Assembly: GCA_910577445.1 (NCBI GenBank)
Contig: CAJTMZ010000058.1
Span: forward strand, 3,547-19,102
Length of the DNA stretch: 15,556 nucleotides
DNA from: an uncultured Lachnospiraceae bacterium
GTDB lineage: Bacteria; Bacillota; Clostridia; Lachnospirales; Lachnospiraceae
Direction of reading: 5' to 3'
In this document: one piece after another, positions 6,494 to 14,312 of the stretch
Position numbering within the stretch: position 1 is the stretch's first letter
Layout: every line of letters begins with the position of its first letter
Notes under the pieces: model-generated
Seen by the model: the letters and a program-made list of their open reading frames with translations, nothing else
Told to the model about the DNA's origin: nothing
Databases searched by the model: none
Program-made: the position numbers and the translations under genes

Positions 6494-7864
6494 TTAGCGG
6501 TTTCTCTTAAACCTTGCTATAAAAAATCCGTCCGTCTCGTGGCTGCCCGGAAATAACTGCAGCATTCCCTTGTCTTCCTCTCCTTTGAGTTCTTCCGGAA
6601 GATGGGGCGCAAGGCGCTGCGGCGTAAAAGGGTGGTTATCCAAAAACCACTCCGCCATTTTATGGTTCTCATCGGGATTTAAGGTGCATGTGCTGTAAAT
6701 CAACACGCCGCCCGGCTTCACGTACCGCCATACCACATCCAGAATCCGCCTTTGCAGCTCTGTCAGCTCTTCCATGGCCTCTTTCGTGATTCGATACCTT
6801 ATGTCCTTCTTTTTCCCCAGCACCCCGAGGCCGGAGCAGGGCAAATCCGCCAGAACCACATCCGCCTTTTCCACAAGGCTTTCGTCCAAAACGCAGGCGT
6901 CATGTACCTGCACTTCCATATTTTTGTATCCTGTTCTTTCTATATTATCTCTAAGCAGAGCCGCCTTATACTCCGATACGTCTCTGGAAATCACTTTTCC
7001 TCTTTCCCCCAGCTTTTCCGCAAGATGCATGGACTTTCCGCCCGGCGCGGCGCAGACGTCGACGGCCAGTATCCGGCCTTCCTCCCTCAAAGACTCTCCC
7101 GAAATCCCCGCCGCTTCCACAGCCAGCATACTGCTCACGTCCTGAACCACAAAAAAGCCTTCCCCGTATCCCGGCAGACTTCTCACGTTTTCCACGTTCC
7201 CAAGCGTAAAGGCATAAGGAAGATAAGGGTGCTCTTTCACCCTCACACCCGTCTTTTCAAGGGCATGTATCCAGTCCCTTTGTTCTTCCCGTGTCAGGTT
7301 CTCTTTCAGCCGGACCCGCAGGGGGCTTTCCTGCAAAAGCGCCTCCAGAAGCATCCTCGTTTTTTCTTCCCCGTAAGCTTTTATCCACAGCTCGATTATA
7401 AACTCCGGCATGGAATATTTCACCGACAGATACTTAACCGGCTCCTTTTCCCTGTCCGGATAGGGAAGGCTCTCCTTATTTCTTGCCAGAGTCCTCAGCA
7501 CTCCGTTTACGAAACCGGAAAGCCCCCGGAACCCTCTTTTTCCGGCAAGCTTTACCGCCTCGTTGCAGACTGCCCTGTCAGGAATTTTATCCATAAACAG
7601 AAGCTGATAGGCGCTCATCCGCATCAGCGTTCTGATGAGAGGCTTCATTTTCAGGACGCTGATACTGGAATAGTAATCCAGACAATAGTCAATCTGGATG
7701 AGTCTCTCCAGCGTCCCCTCCGTGACCCTTTTCACAAAAGCCTTATCCCTGCTGTCACTATAATTATATTTATCAAGCACGTCCCTGATTACCAGATGGC
7801 TGTAAGCTCCTTTTTCCAGAATTTCCATCAGCATATCCAGAATCAGTTCTCTCGTATTATCCAC
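6494..7864 (-). CDS. rsmB: 16S rRNA cytosine-C5 methyltransferase RsmB (Sun)
   Basis: 456 aa, normal length. RsmB methylates C967 (E. coli numbering) of 16S rRNA with SAM. Residues about 1-130 form the NusB-like RNA-binding domain, a linker domain follows, and the Rossmann methyltransferase domain occupies about 235-456. Visible motifs are DVCAAPGGKS (269-278, SAM binding), DLPCSG (340-345) and the catalytic Cys of STC (391-393). The start is GTG at 7864 with AAAGGA six bases upstream; an ATG two bases earlier is out of frame. It lies between the membrane peptidase gene (45-base gap) and rlmN (16-base gap). Confidence 0.97.
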   Translation of the reverse strand: MDNTRELILDMLMEILEKGAYSHLVIRDVLDKYNYSDSRDKAFVKRVTEGTLERLIQIDYCLDYYSSISVLKMKPLIRTLMRMSAYQLLFMDKIPDRAVCNEAVKLAGKRGFRGLSGFVNGVLRTLARNKESLPYPDREKEPVKYLSVKYSMPEFIIELWIKAYGEEKTRMLLEALLQESPLRVRLKENLTREEQRDWIHALEKTGVRVKEHPYLPYAFTLGNVENVRSLPGYGEGFFVVQDVSSMLAVEAAGISGESLREEGRILAVDVCAAPGGKSMHLAEKLGERGKVISRDVSEYKAALLRDNIERTGYKNMEVQVHDACVLDESLVEKADVVLADLPCSGLGVLGKKKDIRYRITKEAMEELTELQRRILDVVWRYVKPGGVLIYSTCTLNPDENHKMAEWFLDNHPFTPQRLAPHLPEELKGEEDKGMLQLFPGSHETDGFFIARFKRNR

Positions 7865-7909
7865 ATTTTATCCTTTCCCTCTTCGCGCCCTGAGTACCGC
7901 CCCATAACG

Positions 7910-8605
7910 CTAGTCGTCCCGGCGTCTGTTCCCGGTAAGTATAAGGAGCCGAAGAAGCTGCAGCACGGAAGAAGCCGCCGCCGCGACATAGGTAAGCGCC
8001 GCCGCTCCCAGAACCCGCTTGCAGTCGTCTACTTCGTCCGTATTCATAATTCCGTAGCTTTCAACCATCCGGAGCGCACGGTTTGAAGCGTTAAATTCAA
8101 CCGGAAGCGTAACAATCTGGAACAGCACGGCAATGGCAAATACCCATACCCCTATCCTGGCAAGAGGCCCTAACCCCATAACAAGGCTTACTATCACCAG
8201 CGGCAGCCCCAACTTTGAGCCGATGTTGGCCGCCGGCACCAGTGCGGAACGGAATTTCAAAGGAAAATATCCTTCTTTGTGCTGCAGAGCGTGCCCGCAC
8301 TCATGGGCCGCCACGCCAATCGCCGCAACGGATTTGGACGCGTAAACGGAATCCGACAGCCGAAGAACCTTTCCGGAAGGGTCGTAATGGTCTGTCAGAT
8401 TGCCGGATACATGCTCAATCCGCACATCGTTTATCCCCGACATGGAAAGAATCCTCTGAGCGGCTTCCGCCCCCGTCATTCCTCCTCTGGCCCGCACTCT
8501 GGCATATTTTGCGTAGGTGGAATTAACCCGGGAGCTTGCAAGAATGCACAAAACCGCACCGATTAACACCAGAATATAAGTAGGGTCGTAATAATATCCA
8601 AACAT
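7910..8605 (-). CDS. yugP: YugP-type neutral zinc metallopeptidase, membrane protein
   Basis: 231 aa, the family's usual size (Pfam Zn_peptidase_2). The zinc motif is HECGH (101-105), and VEFNAS (169-174) supplies the probable third ligand Glu170. Hydrophobic segments are seen at about 8-25, 131-146, 151-168 and 200-224, so it is an integral membrane protease with the active site between the first and second segments. Substrate and role are not known for the family; its steady place between fmt and rsmB in clostridial genomes is known. ATG at 8605 has AGGAG seven bases upstream and is 15 bases below the fmt stop. Confidence 0.92.
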   Translation of the reverse strand: MFGYYYDPTYILVLIGAVLCILASSRVNSTYAKYARVRARGGMTGAEAAQRILSMSGINDVRIEHVSGNLTDHYDPSGKVLRLSDSVYASKSVAAIGVAAHECGHALQHKEGYFPLKFRSALVPAANIGSKLGLPLVIVSLVMGLGPLARIGVWVFAIAVLFQIVTLPVEFNASNRALRMVESYGIMNTDEVDDCKRVLGAAALTYVAAAASSVLQLLRLLILTGNRRRDD

Positions 8606-8620
8606 ATTCCATCTCCTTTT

Positions 8621-9574
8621 TTACTGTTTAGCTTCTCCCAGAACAAGCCCCGGCTTTACTTCGTATCCCAAAAGGAAATCCTTCACCGACATCCTCTTTT
8701 TTCCCTCGAGCTGCACACAGTACACCCGAAGAATCCCCTTACCTGCCGCAATATCAAAGAAGTCCTTTTCCACTTTGATAACGGTTCCCGGTATATCGTC
8801 CGCCTCTTTTTCCCGTCCGTTATCCGTCACGTCCGCCTCCCAGATTTTCAGGGTTTTTCCCCGATAATAAGTATAGGCGCTTGGCCAGGAATTTAATCCC
8901 CGAATCAGCCTTTCAATAACTTCCGCGTCCTTTTCCCATTCAATCAGTCCCATGGACTTGGAAAGCCGCGGGGCGTAGCAGGTAAGGGAATCATCCTGCT
9001 TTTCGGGTTTCAGCTCCCCGCTTTCAATTTTCGGAAGGGCTTTTACAATCAGCTCCGCTCCCACGGCCATCAGCTTGTCGTGGAGGCTTTCTCCCGTTTC
9101 CTTTTTATCTATGGGGACGCTTTTTTTACAATACATGCCCCCCGTATCCAGTCCCTTTTCCATCTGCATGATGGTAACGCCGCTTTCCCGCTCCCCGTTG
9201 ATGACCGCCCACTGAATGGGCGCGGCCCCGCGGTAGGCTGGAAGAAGGGATGCATGGATGTTGACGCAGCCGAATTTCGGCATGGAAAGAATCTCCTCCG
9301 ACAAAAGCTGTCCGAAAGCCGCAACTACAAAAATGTCCGCCGGATACCCGGCAAGTTCCTCCACCGCCGATGCTTCCTTTATCTTAACGGGCTGGAACAC
9401 GGGAATACCGTGCCTTAACGCGCATTCCTTCACCGGCGTCATCTGCATTTCCTTCCCCCGCCCCTTTTGCTTATCCGGCTGGGTAACCACCAGCACAACC
9501 TCATGCCCCGCCTTTATAATGGCTTCAAGGGGCGCCACCGCAAAGTCCGGCGTTCCCATATAAACGATTTTCAT
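8621..9574 (-). CDS. fmt: Methionyl-tRNA formyltransferase
   Basis: 317 aa from the chosen start. It transfers a formyl group from 10-formyl-tetrahydrofolate to Met-tRNAi for translation initiation. The protein opens with MKIVYMGTPDFAV, the family start. The catalytic segment has N105, H107 and the following SLLPAYRGAAPIQ loop, and Asp143 in GLDTG; the C-terminal tRNA-binding OB-like domain follows from about 205. A longer frame would begin at GTG 9586, but that GTG overlaps the only ribosome binding site (AAGGAG), so ATG 9574 is used, with a rather long spacer of 11 bases. It is the partner of def, directly upstream, which removes the formyl group. Confidence 0.97.
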   Translation of the reverse strand: MKIVYMGTPDFAVAPLEAIIKAGHEVVLVVTQPDKQKGRGKEMQMTPVKECALRHGIPVFQPVKIKEASAVEELAGYPADIFVVAAFGQLLSEEILSMPKFGCVNIHASLLPAYRGAAPIQWAVINGERESGVTIMQMEKGLDTGGMYCKKSVPIDKKETGESLHDKLMAVGAELIVKALPKIESGELKPEKQDDSLTCYAPRLSKSMGLIEWEKDAEVIERLIRGLNSWPSAYTYYRGKTLKIWEADVTDNGREKEADDIPGTVIKVEKDFFDIAAGKGILRVYCVQLEGKKRMSVKDFLLGYEVKPGLVLGEAKQ

Positions 9575-9585
9575 AACTGCCGCCA

Positions 9586-9591
9586 CTCCTT
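9586..9591 (-). promoter_or_regulatory. Ribosome binding site deciding the fmt start
   Basis: AAGGAG on the minus strand lies 11 bases before ATG 9574. Its last G is the first base of the alternative GTG start at 9586, so it cannot serve that codon. Confidence 0.6.
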
Positions 9592-9595
9592 TCCG

Positions 9596-10078
9596 TTACT
9601 CTTCCTCTTCTTCGATATCCTCCACATCCTTTAAGCCGCCTTCCACCTTTTCCACATAAAGATGGCCTTCAAGATGCTCCACCTCATGGCAGATAGCGCG
9701 GGCCAAAAGCTCCGTTCCCTCAAGCTCAAAGGTGTTCAATTCCCTGTCGCAGGCTTTCACTTTCACATAATTGGGTCTCCTCACCACGCCCGCCTTGCCG
9801 GGAACGCTAAGACACCCTTCGTTTCCCACCTGCTCCCCGCTGGTCTCTAAAATCTCAGGGTTAATCAGTAAAACAGGGTCCTCCCCCGTCACGTCAATCA
9901 CTACGATGCGCTTTAAAATCCCTACCTGATTGGCGGCAAGCCCGACGCCGCCCTCCTCGTACATGGTGTCGAACATATCGTCAATTAACTCCCTTGTGCG
10001 GGGCGTCATTTCCTTTACTTCCTTGCAGATTTTGTTTAATACCGGGTCTCCCATTTCTCTTACGTTTCTGATTGCCAT
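9596..10078 (-). CDS. def: Peptide deformylase
   Basis: 160 aa, usual length. It removes the N-formyl group from nascent proteins with an Fe or Zn ion. All three motifs are present: GVGLAANQVG (44-53), EGCLS (87-91, Cys89 metal ligand) and HEVEH (131-135, two His ligands and catalytic Glu132); the fourth position of the last motif is Glu where Asp is commoner. The C-terminus ends in an acidic tail of five Glu residues. ATG at 10078 has AAAGGA about eight bases upstream. It precedes fmt closely and follows priA after a 95-base gap that holds a tandem repeat. Confidence 0.97.
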   Translation of the reverse strand: MAIRNVREMGDPVLNKICKEVKEMTPRTRELIDDMFDTMYEEGGVGLAANQVGILKRIVVIDVTGEDPVLLINPEILETSGEQVGNEGCLSVPGKAGVVRRPNYVKVKACDRELNTFELEGTELLARAICHEVEHLEGHLYVEKVEGGLKDVEDIEEEEE

Positions 10079-10099
10079 TATTATACTGTCCTTTCTATT

Positions 10100-10161
10100 C
10101 CAGTTCCGCAGATGCTGCGTCTGCTGTTTTCCAGTTCCGCAGATGCTGCGTCTGCTGTTTT
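10100..10161 (-). repeat. Perfect tandem duplication, two copies of 31 bp, in the priA-def gap
   Basis: Bases 10100-10130 and 10131-10161 are identical and directly adjacent. Each copy contains a short palindrome; in the transcript this is CGCAG-CAT-CTGCG (10107-10119 and 10138-10150), a 5-bp stem with a 3-base loop. The mRNA between the priA stop and the def ribosome binding site would therefore carry two identical hairpins. No spacer separates the copies, so it is not CRISPR-like. Function unknown; it may be a mobile short repeat, an RNA processing or stabilising site, or chance slippage. Confidence 0.95.
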
Positions 10162-10173
10162 CCTGCTATATTT

Positions 10174-12450
10174 TTAATAACTGTCCATTGGATTAAAATC
10201 AAACTGCACGCTTTCCTCTCCTGGCGTGAGCGTTCCCAGATACTGCTCTATTTTATCCTTAATTCCTGTCAGTTGTCTATAGTCAGCCGATTTGCAGTAG
10301 ATGACAAACCGGTAAACATCGTTAATTTTCCCGATGGACGCCCGGGCCGGGCCGATTATCCTCAAACCCGCCGGGGCGCAAGCCGTTCCGCCGCCTTTGG
10401 CGGCCTGCTCCTTTTCACCCAAAGCCCTTGCCGCTTTTGCGATTCTCTCCGCCAGACTTTCGCCTCTTTTTTCATCGGGAGAAGTCACCAAAACCGCCAT
10501 CATGTGCGCCGCCGGAGGATAGCCGGCAAGCTCTCTGTATGAAATTTCTTCCTTATAAAATGCCTGATAATCCTGCTCCGCCGCGCGGATGATGCTGTAA
10601 TGCTCCGGCCGGTAGGTCTGGATAACCACCTCTCCCGGCTTATCACCCCGGCCGGCGCGGCCGGCGGCCTGCACAAGAAGCTGGAACGTCCGCTCGCCGG
10701 AACGGTAGTCGCTGTCATTTAGGGATAAATCCGCCGCAAGCACGCCTACCAGCGTCACATTGGGAAAATCATGCCCTTTTACAATCATCTGCGTTCCCAC
10801 CAGAACATCCGCCTCCCCCGAGGAAAAAGCGGTGAGTATCTTTTCATAGCTGTCCTTTGTCCCTGTGGTATCCTTATCCATCCGAAGCACCGAAATCCCG
10901 GGAAATCGTTTGCGGAGCTGTTCCTCTATCTGCTGGGTTCCCGCCTTGAACCCCAGAAGATAGGGCGATGTACAGGACGGGCACTTAGCCGGTTTGGCCG
11001 TCTCATATCCGCAGTAGTGGCACACCAGCCGCTCGCCCATATGGTGGGATAGGGAGACGTCGCAGTGGGGGCACTTCATCACATAACCGCAGGAACGGCA
11101 GGACACAAATCCCGCATAGCCTCTGCGGTTCAGAAACAGCATTGTCTGCTCCTTTTTCTGCAGGCGTTCCTCCATCAGCCCCTGAAGCTTTCTGCTGAAA
11201 ATAGAACGGTTCCCGCTTTTGAGTTCCTGCCGTAAATCCACCACGGAAACCTCCGCAAGCCTTCCTCCTGTCAGTCTGCGGGTCAGGGTAAAAAGCCCGT
11301 ATTCGCCTTTTTGAGCCCTGTAGTAGGCTTCCAGGGAGGGCGTTGCCGAGCCCAGCACCAGGGCGGCTCCTTTCATGCGGGCCAGCTCCTGCGCCGTCTC
11401 TCTTGCGTGGAACCTAGGCATGGTCTCGCTTTTGTAGCTGGATTCATGCTCCTCGTCCATCACTATCATTCCCAAGTCGGGAAAAGGGACGAAGAGCGCG
11501 GAGCGGGGGCCGATAATCACATCGATTTCCCCTTTCTTCGCCCGCTCATACTGGTCGTATTTTTCCCCCGCCGACAGGGTGGAGTTCATCACCGACACCC
11601 TGTCGCCGAACCTTTTGTAAAACCGCAGCAGCGTCTGGTAGGTCAGCGCAATTTCGGGAATCAGCATAATGCTCTGTTTTCCCCTTGCCGCCATCCCCTC
11701 AATGAGGGAAAGGTAAACCTCCGTCTTGCCGCTTCCGGTAATCCCGTGAATCAGACAGGGCTTTTTCTCTCCCGCGTCAAAATCCGAGAGGATTTTTTCC
11801 GAAATCCGCTCCTGCTCCGGGCTTAGTATCTTTCCGTTTTCCCTTGCAGATTCCACTTTCACCGGATTTCTGTAGTAACTTTCGCTTTCTATGGAGAGAA
11901 CGCCCTCTCTCTGTAAGCTGCAAAGCGCCGCGGAGGAAACGTTTAATTTCCCCGTCACAAGGCTGTAGGGAAGCACCGGCTCCCTGATAAGCTGCGCAAG
12001 CACCCTCGCCTTTGCGAACTGGTGTTTCCTTTCACTCTCCCCCAAAAGGGAACGGACCTCCTCCGCCGTCATAAGACGTACAATCTTCTTTTTTTCTTTC
12101 GGCTTCATGGAGCGCTTTACGGGGAGCACCGTCTTAAGCGCCGCTATCATGGTGGAGCCGTAGTTTCTTTTCATCCATGCCGCCAGCCGGATAGCGTCCG
12201 CTTCCACGGCCACGCTGTCTGTGGAAATTTCTTCTATATACTTCTGCCTGTCATCGGGAAATTCCGCCTTTTCCGTTATCTCCACCACATAGCCCTGGCG
12301 CAGATGGTTCCCCTTTCCGAAAGGCACCGACACGCACATTCCCTCCTCCAGAATACTCTGCAGCTTTTCGGGAATTTTGTACTGGAAGGTTTTATCCACT
12401 TTTTCATGGGAAATATCAATGATGATATTTGCATACCTGCCCTGGGCCAT
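10174..12450 (-). CDS. priA: Primosomal replication restart helicase PriA
   Basis: 758 aa from the chosen start. PriA is a 3'-to-5' superfamily 2 helicase that reloads the replisome at stalled forks. The N-terminal DNA 3'-end-binding domain (about 1-110) and a winged helix precede the helicase core: Walker A GITGSGKT (236-243), DEEH (332-335), GSATPS (367-372) and QAAGRAGRG (594-602). Eight zinc-binding Cys lie at 451, 454, 460, 463, 477, 480, 490 and 493. A short Gly/Ala-rich insertion (about 679-696) lies in the C-terminal domain. The frame is open for 45 more codons upstream and would overlap murE. I chose ATG 12450 because it has AAAGGAG ten bases upstream and the family-like start MAQGRYANIIIDI. 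It begins 62 bases below the murE stop and is probably co-transcribed. Confidence 0.96.
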   Translation of the reverse strand: MAQGRYANIIIDISHEKVDKTFQYKIPEKLQSILEEGMCVSVPFGKGNHLRQGYVVEITEKAEFPDDRQKYIEEISTDSVAVEADAIRLAAWMKRNYGSTMIAALKTVLPVKRSMKPKEKKKIVRLMTAEEVRSLLGESERKHQFAKARVLAQLIREPVLPYSLVTGKLNVSSAALCSLQREGVLSIESESYYRNPVKVESARENGKILSPEQERISEKILSDFDAGEKKPCLIHGITGSGKTEVYLSLIEGMAARGKQSIMLIPEIALTYQTLLRFYKRFGDRVSVMNSTLSAGEKYDQYERAKKGEIDVIIGPRSALFVPFPDLGMIVMDEEHESSYKSETMPRFHARETAQELARMKGAALVLGSATPSLEAYYRAQKGEYGLFTLTRRLTGGRLAEVSVVDLRQELKSGNRSIFSRKLQGLMEERLQKKEQTMLFLNRRGYAGFVSCRSCGYVMKCPHCDVSLSHHMGERLVCHYCGYETAKPAKCPSCTSPYLLGFKAGTQQIEEQLRKRFPGISVLRMDKDTTGTKDSYEKILTAFSSGEADVLVGTQMIVKGHDFPNVTLVGVLAADLSLNDSDYRSGERTFQLLVQAAGRAGRGDKPGEVVIQTYRPEHYSIIRAAEQDYQAFYKEEISYRELAGYPPAAHMMAVLVTSPDEKRGESLAERIAKAARALGEKEQAAKGGGTACAPAGLRIIGPARASIGKINDVYRFVIYCKSADYRQLTGIKDKIEQYLGTLTPGEESVQFDFNPMDSY

Positions 12451-12460
12451 GCCTTGTCTG

Positions 12461-12467
12461 CTCCTTT
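12461..12467 (-). promoter_or_regulatory. Ribosome binding site deciding the priA start
   Basis: AAAGGAG on the minus strand lies ten bases before ATG 12450. No comparable site precedes the longer open frame beginning inside murE. Confidence 0.65.
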
Positions 12468-12512
12468 TATCTACAAGTCTTACCGCTTTCCTGATACCGG
12501 CTGCGCTTTCTT

Positions 12513-13991
12513 TCAGCCGCCCTGTCTTTCCTTCAGGATTTCCGCTATCAGCACCCTCTCGTCCATGGGATGCTTCTCGCCGCAAATCTCCTGATAATCC
12601 TCGTGGCCCTTTCCGGCCAGCACAATAATGTCTCCCGGCTGCCCGTTTTCAATGGCATAGGCAATGGCTTTTTTCCTGTCGGGAATTTCAATATATTTTC
12701 CGGTTGTCTTTTGGATTCCGGTTCTGATATCCGCAATAATGTCCTCCGGTTTTTCATACCTCGGATTATCCGAGGTGATAATGGTAAAATCCGCATAAGT
12801 TCCGCTGATTTCTCCCATTTCAAAGCGTCGGCTCCTGTCCCTGTTACCCCCGCATCCGAAAAGGCATACCAGACTTGCGGGCCTGTATTCCCGCAGCGTT
12901 GTCAGAATGCTTTTCAGACTCATGCTGTTATGGGCATAGTCAATCAGCAGGGTAAATTTATCCGACACAGAAACACTTTCAATCCGCCCTTTCACATGAG
13001 CGCCTAAAAGCGCTTTCCTGATTGCGGGGATTTCCACCCGGAAGTGGCTGCACACCGCAATAGCCGTCAGCGCGTTATAAACGCTGAATCGCCCCGGCAT
13101 GGGAACCTCCACCCGAAAGGCATTTTTGTCCTTTTGTCTCACGGAAAACTCAATGCCAAGCTCTCCCGGCTTGTTTATCAGCTTTAAGTCCTCCGCCCGG
13201 ATATCGGCCTCTTTATCAAAGCCGCAGGTTTCCACCTCACAGGTATGGCCTTTTAAAACCGCTTCCATGTGGGCGTCGTCCCTGTTTACGATTCCCAGAC
13301 GGCACTGTTTGAATAAAAGCCCCTTGCAGGTCTGATATTCCTCAAAGTCCGCATGTTCGTTGGGGCCGATATGGTCCGGCTCCAGATTCGTGAAAATTCC
13401 GATTTCAAAGGTAAATCCCTGGGTCCTGTGGAGCTTAAGCCCCTGAGAGGCCACCTCCATTACCACTATCTGGCACCCGGCGTCCTCCATTTCCCTGAAA
13501 TACTGCTGAAGCAGGAAGGATTCCGGAGTGGTGTTGCCGGCGGGGATATGCTTATCGCCTATGATGGTTTCAATGGTGCCCACAAGCCCCACCTTATATC
13601 CCGCCTTTTCCAGAATGGCTTTCATCAGATAGGTGGTGGTGGTCTTTCCCTTGGTTCCGGTAATGCCAATCACTTTAAGCCGGTCCGCAGGATGGCCGAA
13701 CCAGGCCGCCGCAATGAAAGCCATGGCATACCGGGTGTCCGCCACCTTAATAACGGTGATATCGCTCTCCTTTGACAGCTCCACATCCTTCTGCACTACT
13801 AAGGCCGCCGCCTTTTTGGCCGCCGCCTCCCCCGCGAAGTCATGTCCGTCCACATTATAACCACAGATGCAGATAAAAAGGCATCCCTCGGATATTTTCC
13901 GCGAATCGTAGACCACTTCCTTTATTTCCCTGTCCGTATTTCCTCTTATGCATTCAAAGGTCAATCCCTTTAGCAGCTCTTCACACTTCAT
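12513..13991 (-). CDS. murE: UDP-MurNAc-tripeptide synthetase MurE (probably meso-diaminopimelate-adding)
   Basis: 492 aa from the chosen start. MurE adds the third residue of the peptidoglycan stem peptide to UDP-MurNAc-L-Ala-D-Glu in the cytosol. The N-terminal UDP-binding domain (about 1-100) is followed by the ATP-binding domain with GITGTKGKTT (109-118), TTPES (154-158) and the Lys that is normally carbamylated (K223 in TCKGLLF). The C-terminal domain carries DNPR (408-411) and GKGHEDYQ (460-467), the pattern tied to meso-diaminopimelate and not lysine. The segment normally reading DYAHTPD is DYAHNSMS (351-358), a deviation discussed in the findings. ATG 13991 has GGAGG five bases upstream; an ATG four codons earlier (14003) has a poorer site. 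It lies downstream of recJ across a terminator and upstream of priA. Confidence 0.92.
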   Translation of the reverse strand: MKCEELLKGLTFECIRGNTDREIKEVVYDSRKISEGCLFICICGYNVDGHDFAGEAAAKKAAALVVQKDVELSKESDITVIKVADTRYAMAFIAAAWFGHPADRLKVIGITGTKGKTTTTYLMKAILEKAGYKVGLVGTIETIIGDKHIPAGNTTPESFLLQQYFREMEDAGCQIVVMEVASQGLKLHRTQGFTFEIGIFTNLEPDHIGPNEHADFEEYQTCKGLLFKQCRLGIVNRDDAHMEAVLKGHTCEVETCGFDKEADIRAEDLKLINKPGELGIEFSVRQKDKNAFRVEVPMPGRFSVYNALTAIAVCSHFRVEIPAIRKALLGAHVKGRIESVSVSDKFTLLIDYAHNSMSLKSILTTLREYRPASLVCLFGCGGNRDRSRRFEMGEISGTYADFTIITSDNPRYEKPEDIIADIRTGIQKTTGKYIEIPDRKKAIAYAIENGQPGDIIVLAGKGHEDYQEICGEKHPMDERVLIAEILKERQGG

Positions 13992-13996
13992 TACAA

Positions 13997-14001
13997 CCTC
14001 C
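13997..14001 (-). promoter_or_regulatory. Ribosome binding site deciding the murE start
   Basis: GGAGG on the minus strand lies five bases before ATG 13991, inside the first codons of the alternative ATG at 14003. That upstream ATG has AGAGG at nine bases, so some initiation there is possible. Confidence 0.6.
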
Positions 14002-14017
14002 ATGACATTTTTCCTCT

Positions 14018-14051
14018 ATTATAAAATAACATGATTAATCGCTTTTTTCAA
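14018..14051 (-). promoter_or_regulatory. Candidate promoter of the murE-priA operon
   Basis: On the minus strand TTGAAA (14046-14051) is followed after 17 bases by TATTTT (14023-14028), overlapping a perfect TATAAT (14018-14023) that lacks a good -35 box at normal distance. Transcription would begin some 20-30 bases before the murE start. A promoter is expected here because a strong hairpin separates recJ from murE. The exact boxes are uncertain. Confidence 0.4.
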
Positions 14052-14097
14052 TCTTTCTGAATCCGGCTTCCCTTTCAGTTAATATGTTTTTTATTTT

Positions 14098-14126
14098 TTG
14101 TTAAGAGGATTTTAGACTTTTAAAAT
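14098..14126 (+). promoter_or_regulatory. Possible plus-strand promoter in the recJ-murE gap
   Basis: TTGTTA (14098-14103), a 17-base spacer and TAAAAT (14121-14126) resemble a sigma-A promoter facing away from murE. No protein gene follows on this strand; the only sensible product would be a short RNA ending at the hairpin 14215-14242. AT-rich sequence makes chance matches likely. Confidence 0.35.
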
Positions 14127-14132
14127 AATTCG

Positions 14133-14243
14133 GACACACTTTATACACATTTTCCCTTTATGATATTAATCAAGATAGTTGAACAACTCACTATCTCCCC
14201 CCTCATAAGAATGCAAAGCCTCCGGTACCCCCGGAGGCTTTTG
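14133..14243 (+). ncRNA. Candidate small RNA between recJ and murE
   Basis: If the plus-strand promoter is real, a transcript of about 110 bases would run from near 14133 to the terminator hairpin. It would hold an unpaired UUUUCCCUUUAU segment (about 14150-14161), a stem-loop GATAGT/ACTATC (14174-14179 with 14190-14195), a C-rich single-stranded stretch CTCCCCCCTC (14194-14203), and then the terminal hairpin. C-rich unpaired segments that can pair with Shine-Dalgarno sequences are typical of Firmicute trans-acting RNAs such as RsaE/RoxS; this is a resemblance of design, not detected homology. The alternative is that this is merely the untranslated gap with a recJ terminator. Confidence 0.3.
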
Positions 14244-14246
14244 CAT
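14211..14246. terminator. Strong hairpin terminator between recJ and murE, possibly bidirectional
   Basis: GCCTCCGG (14218-14225) pairs perfectly with CCGGAGGC (14231-14238) around a 5-base loop, and the arms extend as ATGCAAA against TTTTGCAT with one extra T. The plus side ends TTTTGCATT and the minus side TTTGCATTCTT. It lies about 70 bases below the recJ stop and would end recJ transcription; it could equally end a plus-strand RNA. The U-runs are short, so efficiency is uncertain. Confidence 0.7.
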
Positions 14247-14312
14247 TGCCGCAAAACCCATTGTCCGCGCCGTTTCGGGCCTCCTTCTTATCAAAAAAGC
14301 CGCAAGAGTCCC

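Noticed and set aside
6752..8086. Long plus-strand open frame of 444 codons opposite rsmB and yugP
   Set aside because: It lies antisense to two genes with complete family motifs, has no recognisable domain, and its His/Phe/Pro/Arg-rich composition is what the reverse strand of such genes yields.
10100..10161. Possible minimal CRISPR array
   Set aside because: The two 31-bp copies are contiguous with no spacer and no cas genes are present.
12451..12585. N-terminal extension of PriA by 45 codons overlapping murE
   Set aside because: The extension is Arg/Gly/Glu-rich with no family similarity and no ribosome binding site; ATG 12450 has one and gives the family start.
14141..14206. Minus-strand micro-ORF of 21 codons between the terminator and murE, starting MRGEIVSC
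   Set aside because: No ribosome binding site before its ATG; the internal GTG has a GGGGGAG only three bases away; no conservation evidence. Likely chance.
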